The position numbers and the translations under genes are program-made. Shown here one piece after another: positions 17,072 through 25,517 of a stretch of DNA of 64,000 nt. Location of the stretch: positions 209,848 through 273,847 of the forward strand of contig JAQYWR010000001.1 of NCBI GenBank assembly GCA_029379225.1. The letters run 5' to 3'. Each line of letters opens with the position of its first letter. Position 1 is the first letter of the stretch. Source of the DNA: Nostoc sp. S4 (lineage in GTDB: Bacteria; Cyanobacteriota; Cyanobacteriia; Cyanobacteriales; Nostocaceae). The notes under the pieces are model-generated. The model had not been told where the DNA came from. It worked only from the letters and a program-made list of their open reading frames with translations, and ran no database searches.

Positions 17072-18817
17072 ATGAGCGATCGCCCTCTGAAATTACTACT
17101 TGTAGACCAAGACCCGATTTTTCGTTTGGGATTGCGGGTAGCTCTAGAAGCAATTGCTGACCTACAACTAACGGCAGTGGTAGAAACTGATACTGCTGCC
17201 TTGCAGATTTTAGCAGAAATCGCCCAACAAGACCCTAACCAAGTAAATTTGGTAATTTTGGAATTAGGTAATGGCCGCTCTTTTAGCAGTCAGCAGCTAG
17301 GATTGCAATTCTGTCGCCAACTGAGAACCTTGTACCCCAACCTACCAATTTTGCTCCTCAGTTCAGTTCAAGAACAAGGATTACTATTAGCTGCCAAATC
17401 TATTGGTGTAAGTGGCTACTGTCCTAAAGGTACACCTATTTCTGAGTTAGTCACCACCATGCGACAAGTTGCAGATGGTAATTCCCATTGGTTTGACCAT
17501 AACTGTTGTACAGAGGCGATTAATCGCGTCTCTCCCCCCTCCCCCCAACCTTTGTTCAAGCTGCGAAATAATTTACGTTTGTCAGGGATTGGTTACATTA
17601 ACGTTACCTTAGCGGCGGTAACAACACAATTACAAGTACCTGGACTACCAATATTAGATCGGGCAATTCTGGCTGGACAGCGACGAGAACTATTAGCAGC
17701 TCGTTGGTTGCTCAATCGGTTGCTGGTTTCATCACAAGAAAAACAACAAGAAAATATTTTGACTACCGATGAGCCGCCTTCAGGTACTTCATCGAGTAGT
17801 GCGATTCAGCAAACGCAAACGCCACCACCTTTGCTAACCACAGCAGCGTTACAATCTGCTTTGTTTGCTTCTTGCGTTACTAAACTTCAATTTTCTTTAG
17901 AAAATATTACAGATATCGCTTTAGAAATTGATATTTTACGCGAACAAAAAAAGCGAGAATTACTTTATTTGATTCTCCAAAAACTTACTCAACAATTAGA
18001 CGAATTGCGAGCTTCTGAAATTGAGAGCAATCAATTATTTGAAATAAGAAATACCTTAATTAGTGATTTATGGCAAGCAGCAATTACAGATTTTTTTGGA
18101 AAATTTTATTTAATTAAAATTCAGGATAAAAATATAGAACTTGTTAAATTATTACTGCAACAAACCGAAGTTGTTCAAAGAGAAATTCTAAATAAAATTC
18201 CGTTAACTTGGGAATTATATAATTATTTTTTATTTCAAACAGACTTATACATTAATAATGTATCATATTCAGCATTCAGTGATAAAGCTAAATTCCAAGC
18301 ATCAATGATTTTAGAAAATTTATTAATTCAAGTAGCAAATGGTATAGTACAACCACTGCTCAATTCATTGGCAGATGTAGAAATTATTAAAAAAAATTTT
18401 TATGGAAGTAGATTGATTTCTACAAGAGAGATTGAAAAATTTAGAAATGAATTGTCATGGAAATATCGTTTTAATAATTACATAAATGAAGCTCAAGCAG
18501 TTTTTGAAAGTCGCTACGAAATATTTGTGATTGCACCTCGTGGAATAGCCAAAACTTCAATTTATGCCCCACGCAACCAGGAATTAGAACAACTTTCTAA
18601 TATTCCTTTATTAGTCACACTGATTCTAGAATTTAGTGATGCGATCGCACCGCGTTTAAAATCACTATTAGCTTTGTTAGGTAGCGGTGTTGTCTTCATT
18701 TTGACCCAAGTAATCGGTCGTGGTTTAGGTTTAATCGGTCGTGGTATTCTCCAAGGTATTGGTAATGTTTCCTTAATAGAAAAGAATTTTAGACGAAATA
18801 GCGATCGGAGTAAGTGA
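17072..18817 (+). CDS. DUF3685 protein with degenerate response-regulator receiver domain
   Basis: A 581-residue protein from the ATG at 17072 (MSDRPLKLLLVDQDP); a TTG 36 bp upstream is less likely. Residues 1-130 are a receiver-like fold: acidic pair in VDQDPIF, position of the phosphoacceptor in LVILELGNG (Glu where Asp is expected), Ser in LLLLSSV and Lys in GYCPKGTP. The acceptor change suggests a pseudo-receiver. The rest matches the cyanobacterial DUF3685 family, helical and ending in a hydrophobic segment (ALLGSGVVFILTQVIGRGLG), so the protein may attach to a membrane. Its function is not known to me. It is divergent from the NACHT gene across a 143-bp shared promoter region. Confidence 0.82.
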   Translation: MSDRPLKLLLVDQDPIFRLGLRVALEAIADLQLTAVVETDTAALQILAEIAQQDPNQVNLVILELGNGRSFSSQQLGLQFCRQLRTLYPNLPILLLSSVQEQGLLLAAKSIGVSGYCPKGTPISELVTTMRQVADGNSHWFDHNCCTEAINRVSPPSPQPLFKLRNNLRLSGIGYINVTLAAVTTQLQVPGLPILDRAILAGQRRELLAARWLLNRLLVSSQEKQQENILTTDEPPSGTSSSSAIQQTQTPPPLLTTAALQSALFASCVTKLQFSLENITDIALEIDILREQKKRELLYLILQKLTQQLDELRASEIESNQLFEIRNTLISDLWQAAITDFFGKFYLIKIQDKNIELVKLLLQQTEVVQREILNKIPLTWELYNYFLFQTDLYINNVSYSAFSDKAKFQASMILENLLIQVANGIVQPLLNSLADVEIIKKNFYGSRLISTREIEKFRNELSWKYRFNNYINEAQAVFESRYEIFVIAPRGIAKTSIYAPRNQELEQLSNIPLLVTLILEFSDAIAPRLKSLLALLGSGVVFILTQVIGRGLGLIGRGILQGIGNVSLIEKNFRRNSDRSK

Positions 18818-18926
18818 AAGGGAGATGGAAAGTTGGGGAACTCGGGGCCCCCACGAAGTGGGGATTAGGGGCAGTAGGGAGATCGGGAAAAGTAGTTAAT
18901 CACAAATAACCAAAGACAAATGACAA

Positions 18927-19637
18927 ATGACAAACAATTATTTTATCGGGTTAGTAGTTTCTTATATATATGCAACTGGTCTACTCGTTATTGGTGAGGG
19001 ACTACGTAGGCTGTTTGGTGTGAAACCAGATTTGACTCGCAAGGTAATTCATATTGGAGCAGGGATGTGGGTTTTCGGTGTCCTGCTGTTGTTTAATCGC
19101 TGGGAAATCGGAATTATACCCTTTGCTACATTTATTGGACTCAACTACCTGTTCTACCGCTACCGGGTGATTAGCGCAATGGATACCCAAGATAGTTCGC
19201 CTGGCACAGTTTATTTTGCTATTTCTGTAACGCTGCTGTTTGGATTACTATGGCGACCAAATGGCCCAGTAGATAGCGCCCCAATTGCCGTAGCTGGAAT
19301 AATGGCGATGACTTGGGGAGACGCACTGGCAGCCTTAATCGGTAGGCGTTTCGGGCAGCATAAATATCAGGTGGGTAATTCTGTGCGTTCCTGGGAGGGT
19401 TCAGCAGCCATGTTTGTAACGAGTACAGCAGCGATTTTCTTAGTGCTGTTGCTACTTCCTGGGTCGTCTCTTAGCCCCCTAGCAATGCCTTTGGGTTTGG
19501 AATGGGCTTTATTGACAGCAATAATAACTGCTACTTTTGCAACCCTAGCTGAAGCCGTTTCACCCCACGGCACGGATAACCTTAGCGTACCATTGGTAGG
19601 GGCAGCAGTAGTTTGGGTAATAACGCAGGCATTATAG
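18927..19637 (+). CDS. Phytol/polyprenol kinase-like integral membrane protein (CTP-dependent kinase family)
   Basis: A 236-residue polytopic membrane protein of the dolichol kinase/phytol kinase/phosphatidate cytidylyltransferase-like superfamily. Motifs are LTRKVIHIGAGMWVFG near the N-terminus and the nucleotide-binding GDALAALIGRRFGQHKY with RSWEGSAAMFVTS. About six or seven hydrophobic helices are visible. Plant VTE5 and its cyanobacterial homologue phosphorylate phytol released from chlorophyll, feeding tocopherol synthesis; this protein may do that or act on another prenol. The start at 18927 lies within a gacaaatgacaaa repeat, so an ATG at 18920 (other frame) is excluded. It stands alone. 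Confidence 0.8.
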   Translation: MTNNYFIGLVVSYIYATGLLVIGEGLRRLFGVKPDLTRKVIHIGAGMWVFGVLLLFNRWEIGIIPFATFIGLNYLFYRYRVISAMDTQDSSPGTVYFAISVTLLFGLLWRPNGPVDSAPIAVAGIMAMTWGDALAALIGRRFGQHKYQVGNSVRSWEGSAAMFVTSTAAIFLVLLLLPGSSLSPLAMPLGLEWALLTAIITATFATLAEAVSPHGTDNLSVPLVGAAVVWVITQAL

Positions 19638-19976
19638 TGATAAGTAGGTAGGTGGGAAAATTTATCGTTGAGATGAGGCAGGAGGCAGGAGGCAGCTATG
19701 TTGGAGGCAGAAGGGAAGAGGGTTTTAGCCTAGTTAATTTTTATTCACATAGTTTGGTTTTATTATGCCGACTTACTATCATGTCCTGTTAAAAACTTAT
19801 CATTTAGAGGGCAGGGGAGCAGGGAGCTCTTAGCAGGGGAAAGAGGCTTTTGGGATTTTTGCACAGATACGGTAATCATAAGTGATTAGCCGGACATGAT
19901 ATGAGGAAGGAGATGAGGGAGAGGCGAAGACACAAGGATGCAAAGAAAAACAAATGACTAATGACTAATGACTAAT
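19638..19976. other. Gap of 339 bp with repeats and an inverted pair
   Basis: It contains gaggcaggaggcagg units (19675-19700), a gcaggggagcaggg tract (19812-19845), an inverted pair TATCATGTCC (19777-19786) / GGACATGATA (19892-19901), and an actaatgactaatgact tract next to the following gene. No coding frame was recognised. Confidence 0.55.
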
Positions 19977-21431
19977 TCATAAATTCCAATTGCGGCGAAA
20001 ATGAAAGAAGCCTTCTAGAAACTCTTGCAAAGCAGTGTTACTATTTAACTTTTGTTTACTCCACTCTCTAACAATTTGTTCGAGAATTTCTGAGAAACTG
20101 GGATAGACAGGAGAGAAATTTGCTAAATCTTTAACTTTAATTTTTTTGGACATTGCCAAAGCAATAAAATTAATTAATTCTCCAGCTTCTGCCCCCAATA
20201 TCGAAGCTCCCAAAATTTCACCATTGCGTAGTACAATTAATTTACACATACCAGTGGTTTCATCACAGAGTTGGGCTGCTGCCACTGTTTTGAAATACTG
20301 TCGCAAAACTAAAACTTCATCTCGACGAAATTGGCGTTTTGCCTGTGTCTCAGTCAAACCCACTTGCGCCATCATGGGCACTGAAAATATTGCCCAAGAA
20401 ATGTAGCGATAATTTACTCGTAATCTTGGGAAAAAGAGTGCATTTTTCAGAGCAATTTTTGCTTCATAATTAGCGATATTAGCAAAGTTGTAACCACCAA
20501 TTACATCACCACAAGCGTAAATTCTATGATTGGTGGTTTGTAGTTTATCATTCACCACTAAACGATGCCCATGCCATTTCACACCTATCGTTGCTAAATT
20601 TAGAGATTCAATATTTGGCTGTTGGCCAGTCGCTACTAAAATTTCATCAGTTTCAATGGCTTTGTCTCCTGCCTGAATCCACTTTTTATCATCAATTCGT
20701 CTAACTTGAGTCACTGGTTTAGCAGTCAGGACGCGCACACCTTCGACTTCCAACTGTGCTTGAAGCAGTATGGCAATCTCAGGGTCAATATGAGGTAAAA
20801 CGTAGGGATACTTGACTACCAGCGTCACACTGCAACCGAACCGCACTAAAGTTTGAGCGATTTCAATACTTTGAGGAATTCCGCCAAGAATTACCCAATT
20901 TTTGGGTAACGACACTTTATCTAAACATTGCCAAATATTAGTTAAGGTAAGATAACCTGTGGCTTCTAATCCTTCAATTTCCGGAATTTCTGGACGCGAG
21001 CCATTAGCGAGCAAATAGGTGCGTGCGCGTAGTACGCGACTGTTAACAATAAAAGCCAGTTGAGGTGAGGATTGAAATTGCCCAGTGCCAACGATGACAT
21101 CGACTCCCACTGCGGCTAGGATAGCGGGAGAATATTGTTCTTCGAGATTTGAGACAACGGCTTGAGCATACACCATCGCTTCCTGCCATGCCAGAGATAT
21201 ATGACATTCTTCTGAGGTCTGAGAATGTGTGGCATGAATACCAAAACCAGCCGTATTACTCAATTTTTGTGCCAGTTTAGCAATTTCGCTCAGAGCATAA
21301 TGATGAATAAACCCATAGTCTATTTTGGGTTGCACCAAGGCAACTGTAGCACCTAGCTGGGTGGCAGCAAGGGCAGCGTAGTATCCAGCAAGACTGCTGC
21401 CAATAATTACGACATCGTAATCAATAGTCAT
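19977..21431 (-). CDS. Pyridine nucleotide-disulphide oxidoreductase-like flavoprotein lacking the redox cysteines
   Basis: A 484-residue protein with the full lipoamide dehydrogenase/mercuric reductase layout: FAD-binding VVIIGSSLAGYYAALAA, NAD(P)-binding WVILGGIPQSIEIAQTLVRF, second FAD motif RIYACGDVIGG, and the C-terminal dimerisation domain (MMAQVGLTETQAKRQ). The segment that should hold CxxxxC reads QPKIDYGFIHHYALSEIAKL, so both active-site Cys are missing. The C-terminal His-Glu pair is also altered: SPVYPSFSEIL has Glu but no His. It can still bind FAD and NAD(P) but cannot be a classical disulphide reductase. It may be an NAD(P)H:acceptor oxidoreductase. cobD lies upstream in the same orientation, 64 bp away. 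Confidence 0.88.
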   Translation of the reverse strand: MTIDYDVVIIGSSLAGYYAALAATQLGATVALVQPKIDYGFIHHYALSEIAKLAQKLSNTAGFGIHATHSQTSEECHISLAWQEAMVYAQAVVSNLEEQYSPAILAAVGVDVIVGTGQFQSSPQLAFIVNSRVLRARTYLLANGSRPEIPEIEGLEATGYLTLTNIWQCLDKVSLPKNWVILGGIPQSIEIAQTLVRFGCSVTLVVKYPYVLPHIDPEIAILLQAQLEVEGVRVLTAKPVTQVRRIDDKKWIQAGDKAIETDEILVATGQQPNIESLNLATIGVKWHGHRLVVNDKLQTTNHRIYACGDVIGGYNFANIANYEAKIALKNALFFPRLRVNYRYISWAIFSVPMMAQVGLTETQAKRQFRRDEVLVLRQYFKTVAAAQLCDETTGMCKLIVLRNGEILGASILGAEAGELINFIALAMSKKIKVKDLANFSPVYPSFSEILEQIVREWSKQKLNSNTALQEFLEGFFHFRRNWNL

Positions 21432-21495
21432 TTGTCATTTATCATTGGTCATTTGTCATTGGGTATTGGGTAGTGGGTACTAGAAAAACTTTTCC

Positions 21496-22659
21496 CTAGT
21501 CCCCAGTATCCAGCCCCCAGTCCCTAGTCCCCAGTTCCTGCTCATTTAGTGCTGTGAGTAAGTGTTGGTTATCCGACTCTTCACGCACAGCAACCCGGAA
21601 AAAGCGATCGCCTAGTTCTTTAAAGCTAAGGCAATCGCGGATTAAAATCTGATAATGCTTGAGTAATTCTTGCTGTAACAGGGAAGTAGATTTTTGAGAC
21701 TCAACTAATAAAAAGTTAACAGCGCTTGCTTGGGGTTGCAATCCTGGGATTTGTCCTAATCCCTGAAAGAGTTGGTTTCGTGCAGGTGGTAGCCATGCCC
21801 AGGTTTGCTGTTGAAACTCCCTATCCTGGAGTGCCGCTATTGCCGCTGCTGCCGCTAGCGTGTTTACAGGCCAGGGGTCACGCCATAGCTGCCATTTAGC
21901 CAGATAGTCAGGGTGAGCGATCGCATATCCCAGTCGCAGCCCTGGGAGACTGTAAAATTTTGTCAGCGATCGCAATATTACTAAATTTGTATATTCTTGT
22001 ACCACCCCAATTAAGCTTTGTTCTTCATTGGGTGGCACAAAATCCATAAACGCTTCATCCACCACTACCAAGGCAAACTGCTCTAGGTAGGGCAAAATCG
22101 AGTCCCGCGAAAATAGCTTACCCGTCGGGTTATGCGGATTATTTAACAACAGTCCTTTGTCCTTTGTCTTTTGTCCCCGAAGTTCCGATCCAAGGAAGCC
22201 TTGGCTCAGACTTCTATCTTTGTCAAGAACTAATGACAAAGCACTTATTACTGATGACTCTTGACCAATGACTAATGACAAAGGACACTCCAGCACTTTA
22301 GCTTTGCACCCTGCCAAGGTTCGGTAGTAGTCGCCAAAGGCTGGAGTTATTAAAATTGTTGCCGCCAATTGTGCTAACTCTTTACCTATCAAAGTAAGTA
22401 ATTCTGCTGAACCGTTACCCGGCAGAATCCACTCATACGGCAATTGATGGAAGTGACTGAGAGCTAGTCTCAGTTCACTATAGTTAGAGTCTGGATAGTG
22501 CTTAATATTACCAATTTGGGACACGATCGCAGCGATGGCGCTGTTTGGCGGTCCCAACGGGCTGATGCTAGCAGAAAAATCCAGAATAGCATCAGGGGGA
22601 CAGCCAGCCAGTGCTGCTGCCCAGGCTAAATTTCCCCCGTGTGCTGGTTGCCGCATCAA
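21496..22659 (-). CDS. cobD: Threonine-phosphate decarboxylase (CobD-like, PLP-dependent)
   Basis: A 387-residue class I/II aminotransferase-fold enzyme resembling CobD, which decarboxylates L-threonine-O-3-phosphate to the aminopropanol phosphate linker of cobalamin. Motifs are QPAHGGNLAWAA, LDFSASISPLGPP, LPGNGSAELLTLI, LNNPHNPTGKLF and the PLP-lysine segment SLTKFYSLPGLRLGYA (Lys about 234). Histidinol-phosphate aminotransferase is the alternative, but HGGNL plus SASISPLGPP favours CobD. Two oddities: residues about 124-168 are an extra stretch encoded by 'gtcattag'-type repeat DNA, and the last residues (LGTRDWGLDTGD) are encoded by a ccagtccc repeat. Other cobalamin genes are not adjacent. 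Confidence 0.85.
   Translation of the reverse strand: MMRQPAHGGNLAWAAALAGCPPDAILDFSASISPLGPPNSAIAAIVSQIGNIKHYPDSNYSELRLALSHFHQLPYEWILPGNGSAELLTLIGKELAQLAATILITPAFGDYYRTLAGCKAKVLECPLSLVIGQESSVISALSLVLDKDRSLSQGFLGSELRGQKTKDKGLLLNNPHNPTGKLFSRDSILPYLEQFALVVVDEAFMDFVPPNEEQSLIGVVQEYTNLVILRSLTKFYSLPGLRLGYAIAHPDYLAKWQLWRDPWPVNTLAAAAAIAALQDREFQQQTWAWLPPARNQLFQGLGQIPGLQPQASAVNFLLVESQKSTSLLQQELLKHYQILIRDCLSFKELGDRFFRVAVREESDNQHLLTALNEQELGTRDWGLDTGD
22140..22290. repeat. Intergenic-type repeat DNA inside cobD
   Basis: Within the cobD frame the + strand reads cctttgtcctttgtctttt..., then gaactaatgacaaagc, then gaccaatgactaatgacaaagg. These are the same words that fill gaps at 9985-10080, 18904-18926 and 21428-21465. 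The frame is kept, adding about 45 residues. Confidence 0.7.
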
Positions 22660-22679
22660 AAAAAGGTTTCCTGAAGAAC

Positions 22680-22964
22680 CTACGATTTTGGGGGTGCTAC
22701 CCTTTCTCTAAATAGCTTCCCTGCTGAGAAGGCAGGCACCTTCGTTGCTGGAATTTCCATTTTTTCATTTGTTTTCGGGTTGCGACCTTCACGAGCTTTA
22801 CGTTCCCGTGATTCAAAAGAGCCAAATCCCACCAGCGTTACTTTATCACCAGAGGAAACGGCTTCAATAATCGTTTCCAGTGCAGCAGTTAAAACTGCAT
22901 CGGCCTGTTTCTTGGTAACACTAGCCTTTTCAGCTACGGCGTCAACTAATTCACCTTTGTTCAT
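22680..22964 (-). CDS. hup: HU family DNA-binding protein
   Basis: A 94-residue histone-like protein. It begins MNKGELVDAVAEKASVTKKQ and carries the HU/IHF signature GFGSFESRERKAREGRNPKT in the DNA-binding arm, ending GKLFRERVAPPKS. The family binds and bends DNA without sequence specificity and packs the nucleoid; in Anabaena the HU protein (HanA) is needed for heterocyst development. A purine-rich ribosome binding site (aggag) lies seven bases upstream of the ATG on the minus strand. Length and motifs are complete. It is 20 bp upstream of cobD in the same orientation, so read-through is possible. Confidence 0.97.
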   Translation of the reverse strand: MNKGELVDAVAEKASVTKKQADAVLTAALETIIEAVSSGDKVTLVGFGSFESRERKAREGRNPKTNEKMEIPATKVPAFSAGKLFRERVAPPKS

Positions 22965-24005
22965 GTCAAACTCCTAAAGTTTACTTGAGATTTTTTACGG
23001 ATGCTTTTTCATACATCAGTAATTAAACCTCTGTTTCTAGAAATACAAAAATCATCCTTTGGGAGTATTTTTACTCAAAACGGCTGTACATCCCATCGGC
23101 TCGACTTTTCAATGAATCATTCTAAGGTGTTGTAGCCTGATGTGGATAGATGAAACCATTAATTTATATAGATTTCAGGATTTTTTGTAGTTTTAGGGTA
23201 CTTGTTTCCCTAAAAACCCCCAAAAAAGTAGGAAAAAATACCTAGTGAAAACCCTAGTCATGAGGGGAACAAGCGAGGAAAAAGTGGGGGAGTAGAGGAG
23301 ATGAGAAGAGAAGATGCTACGGATTTGAGCTAATTTGTGCGTTGGTATAGCCTCACTTGACCTTATGGTAGACATTTTTAAGTATCTGGAAATGTAGCTG
23401 TAAAAATCTGCGGGAGATTACGATTTGTGACGTTACCCCAAGTCAGTCATAAAAATTTATGGAGTGTCCCTGACTAACAAAAACAGGAGATGAAAAGCTT
23501 CAACAAAATTAATCTCCTTCATCCCTGCCAAGTTCTCAGCGTCGGCTTACGGCGCTCAGACTTTTCTGCTCATCCCCTAGCCCGGATTTTTCACAAAAGT
23601 GTGGGAAGGGTGGGAGGTGTGGGAGGTGTGGGGGGTGTGGGAGGTGTGGGAGGTGTGGGGGGTGTGGGGGGTGTGGGAGGTGTGGGAGGTGTGGGGGGAA
23701 AGATTTCTTCCCCATCCTCTCTGACTCCCTACACTCCCTGGATTTCTCACAAGTGAGAAATTTAGGCTAGACCCCTTACTATTCCCTAACAGAAATTTTC
23801 TCTTGCATCCAAGCCCAAACAGCACGGTTAGTTAAAAATTTCCCCATTTTTTTAGCTTTTGGATAAACCGAAATAAATTTCAGAGGCTTTGTGCTTAACC
23901 AAACTAAAAATTCTCCGAAATATTCACCTGAAATGCTGTAACTAACTTTATTCTTGTGTTCAAGGATATCTAAAAGTTATAGAAGATAAGCATATTACCA
24001 GCCTC
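22965..24005. other. Gene-free 1.04-kb stretch upstream of HU and of the STAND module
   Basis: Divergent spacer. The HU-proximal 200 bp is AT-rich promoter-like sequence. Frames at 23193-23375 (minus) and 23490-23756 (plus) were judged spurious; the second is mostly Gly-Val from the 9-bp repeat at 23600. The last 250 bp before 24006 shows no recognised signal apart from a 14-bp direct repeat. Confidence 0.55.
23600..23745. repeat. 9-bp tandem array GTGTGGGAG/GTGTGGGGG plus inverted core, copy 3
   Basis: About ten 9-bp units of gtgtgggag or gtgtggggg run from 23600 to about 23698, then a core ggggaaagatttcttcccc and a C-rich arm (catcctctctgactccctac). Bases 23682-23717 are the exact reverse complement of 9345-9380, so this is an inverted copy of the element seen at 3300 and 9308. 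Confidence 0.9.
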
Positions 24006-24006
24006 A
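23993..24006 (+). repeat. 14-bp direct repeat, left copy
   Basis: TATTACCAGCCTCA; its last A is the first base of the ATG of the gene at 24006. An identical copy lies at 29674-29687, just after the second gene of the STAND module. Confidence 0.6.
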
Positions 24007-25352
24007 TGTCCATAGATTTACGAGCATTTTTTCTGGCAACTGACCCCAGTCGAACCCTGTTCGTCAACAATCCTTCAGATGTGAAATATTACATTGATTT
24101 TTCTTCGGTACGAGGTGGAGATATTATTGGTAAGCTGAAGCAAAAAATTACTTTTTTCAAGCCGAATGAAGCTACCTGCACTTTATTTACTGGGCATATT
24201 GGCTGTGGAAAATCGACGGAACTATTAAGGCTACAGGCAGAACTGGAAAAATTAGGCTTTCATGTGGTCTATTTTGAGTCTAGCGAAGACTTAGAAATGA
24301 CTGATGTCGATATTGCTGATGTACTGCTGGCGATCGCTCGTCGCGTCAGTCAAAGTCTGGATAAAATTACACTGGCGGAACCCACGAGATTTAATGATTT
24401 ACTCGCAGGTGCGTGGAAGGTCTTAAACTCCGAAGTGACCGGGGCAAAAGTCAAGCTGGGTGGGGTTGATTTTGGTGTCACAAGTGACAAAGAAAAGTTG
24501 TCTTTGGCTTTTGGTATTGGTGAAATCACTACCAAGATGAAAAGTGACCCAACGTTACGGGCAAAACTCAATCAGTATCTAGCACCGCAGAAAACTAACT
24601 TGTTAGAAGCGATTAATCGAGAATTATTGGAACCTGCGATCGCTAAACTTAAACAGCAGGGTAAACAAGGTTTGGTGGTAATTGTCGATAACCTTGACCG
24701 CATCGATAATCGTGTCAAAGCTTGGGGTCGTCCGCAGCAAGAATATTTATTTGTCGATCAGGGCGAATTTTTGACAAAACTGAATTGTCATTTAATTTAT
24801 ACCATGCCTTTATCGCTGAAGTTCTCCAACGATTACGGAATGCTTACCCAAAGATTCCCGGAAGACCCCAAAGTATTGCCGATGGTGCCAGTACAATGGC
24901 CTGATGGCAGCGTTCACGAACAGGGAATGGCACTAATCAAACAAATGGTGTTAGCAAGAGCCTTTCCTGACTTGCAAGCAGATGAGCGCTTGAATAAGAT
25001 TACTGAAATTTTTGATAGTACCGCCGCCCTAGACCGCTTATGTAGATTGAGTGGCGGTCACGTGCGCGACTTGCTCAGACTTCTGAATACTTGGATTATG
25101 GACGAAATGGCGCTTCCCCTCACGCGTGATACTTTAGACCAAGTTGTTCGCGCGCGTCGGAATGAAATGATGATGCCCATTTCCGATGATGAGTGGCAAT
25201 TGCTACGTCACGTCAAGCAAAACAAAAAAGTCAGCGATGACCAAGGATACCAAAAGTTAATCCGCAGTCGCTTTGTCTTTGAATATCGCGATAGCGGCGA
25301 ATCCTGGTTTGATGTCAACCCGATTTTGGCACAAGCAAGGGAGTTGCAATGA
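24006..25352 (+). CDS. P-loop ATPase of a two-gene STAND module
   Basis: A 448-residue AAA-like/STAND-like NTPase. Walker A is TGHIGCGKSTELLRL (Lys69) and Walker B is LVVIVDNLDRIDNR (about residues 222-235). A C-terminal winged-helix-like region follows (SGGHVRDLLRLLNTWIMDEM and DEWQLLRHVKQNKKVSDDQG). No signal peptide or membrane helix is present. I do not recognise a specific named family; the DNLDR Walker B and short length resemble KAP/AAA ATPases paired with large STAND proteins in cyanobacteria. The gene is followed, after 165 bp, by the 1372-residue STAND gene in the same orientation, which suggests joint function. The role could be phage or stress sensing; that is inference. Confidence 0.8.
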   Translation: MSIDLRAFFLATDPSRTLFVNNPSDVKYYIDFSSVRGGDIIGKLKQKITFFKPNEATCTLFTGHIGCGKSTELLRLQAELEKLGFHVVYFESSEDLEMTDVDIADVLLAIARRVSQSLDKITLAEPTRFNDLLAGAWKVLNSEVTGAKVKLGGVDFGVTSDKEKLSLAFGIGEITTKMKSDPTLRAKLNQYLAPQKTNLLEAINRELLEPAIAKLKQQGKQGLVVIVDNLDRIDNRVKAWGRPQQEYLFVDQGEFLTKLNCHLIYTMPLSLKFSNDYGMLTQRFPEDPKVLPMVPVQWPDGSVHEQGMALIKQMVLARAFPDLQADERLNKITEIFDSTAALDRLCRLSGGHVRDLLRLLNTWIMDEMALPLTRDTLDQVVRARRNEMMMPISDDEWQLLRHVKQNKKVSDDQGYQKLIRSRFVFEYRDSGESWFDVNPILAQARELQ

Positions 25353-25517
25353 GGAATCAGACAATTTTGGATTTTAGATTGACCCAACGGATAAATTCGC
25401 TGGCTCTGTGCCATCAACGAATCATTGAACGGAAAAATTGAGATATATTCTCTGCGTTCCTCTGCGATTACCTCTGCACCCCTTTGCGTTTAAATTTCAA
25501 CATAATCCAAAATTGGT

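Noticed and set aside
23193..23375. 60-codon minus-strand frame upstream of HU
   Set aside because: No conserved motif, and it lies in the HU promoter side of the gap.
23490..23756. Plus-strand frame encoding a Gly-Val-Gly repeat protein
   Set aside because: The protein is only the translation of the 9-bp GTGTGGGAG array; the flanks show no coding character.
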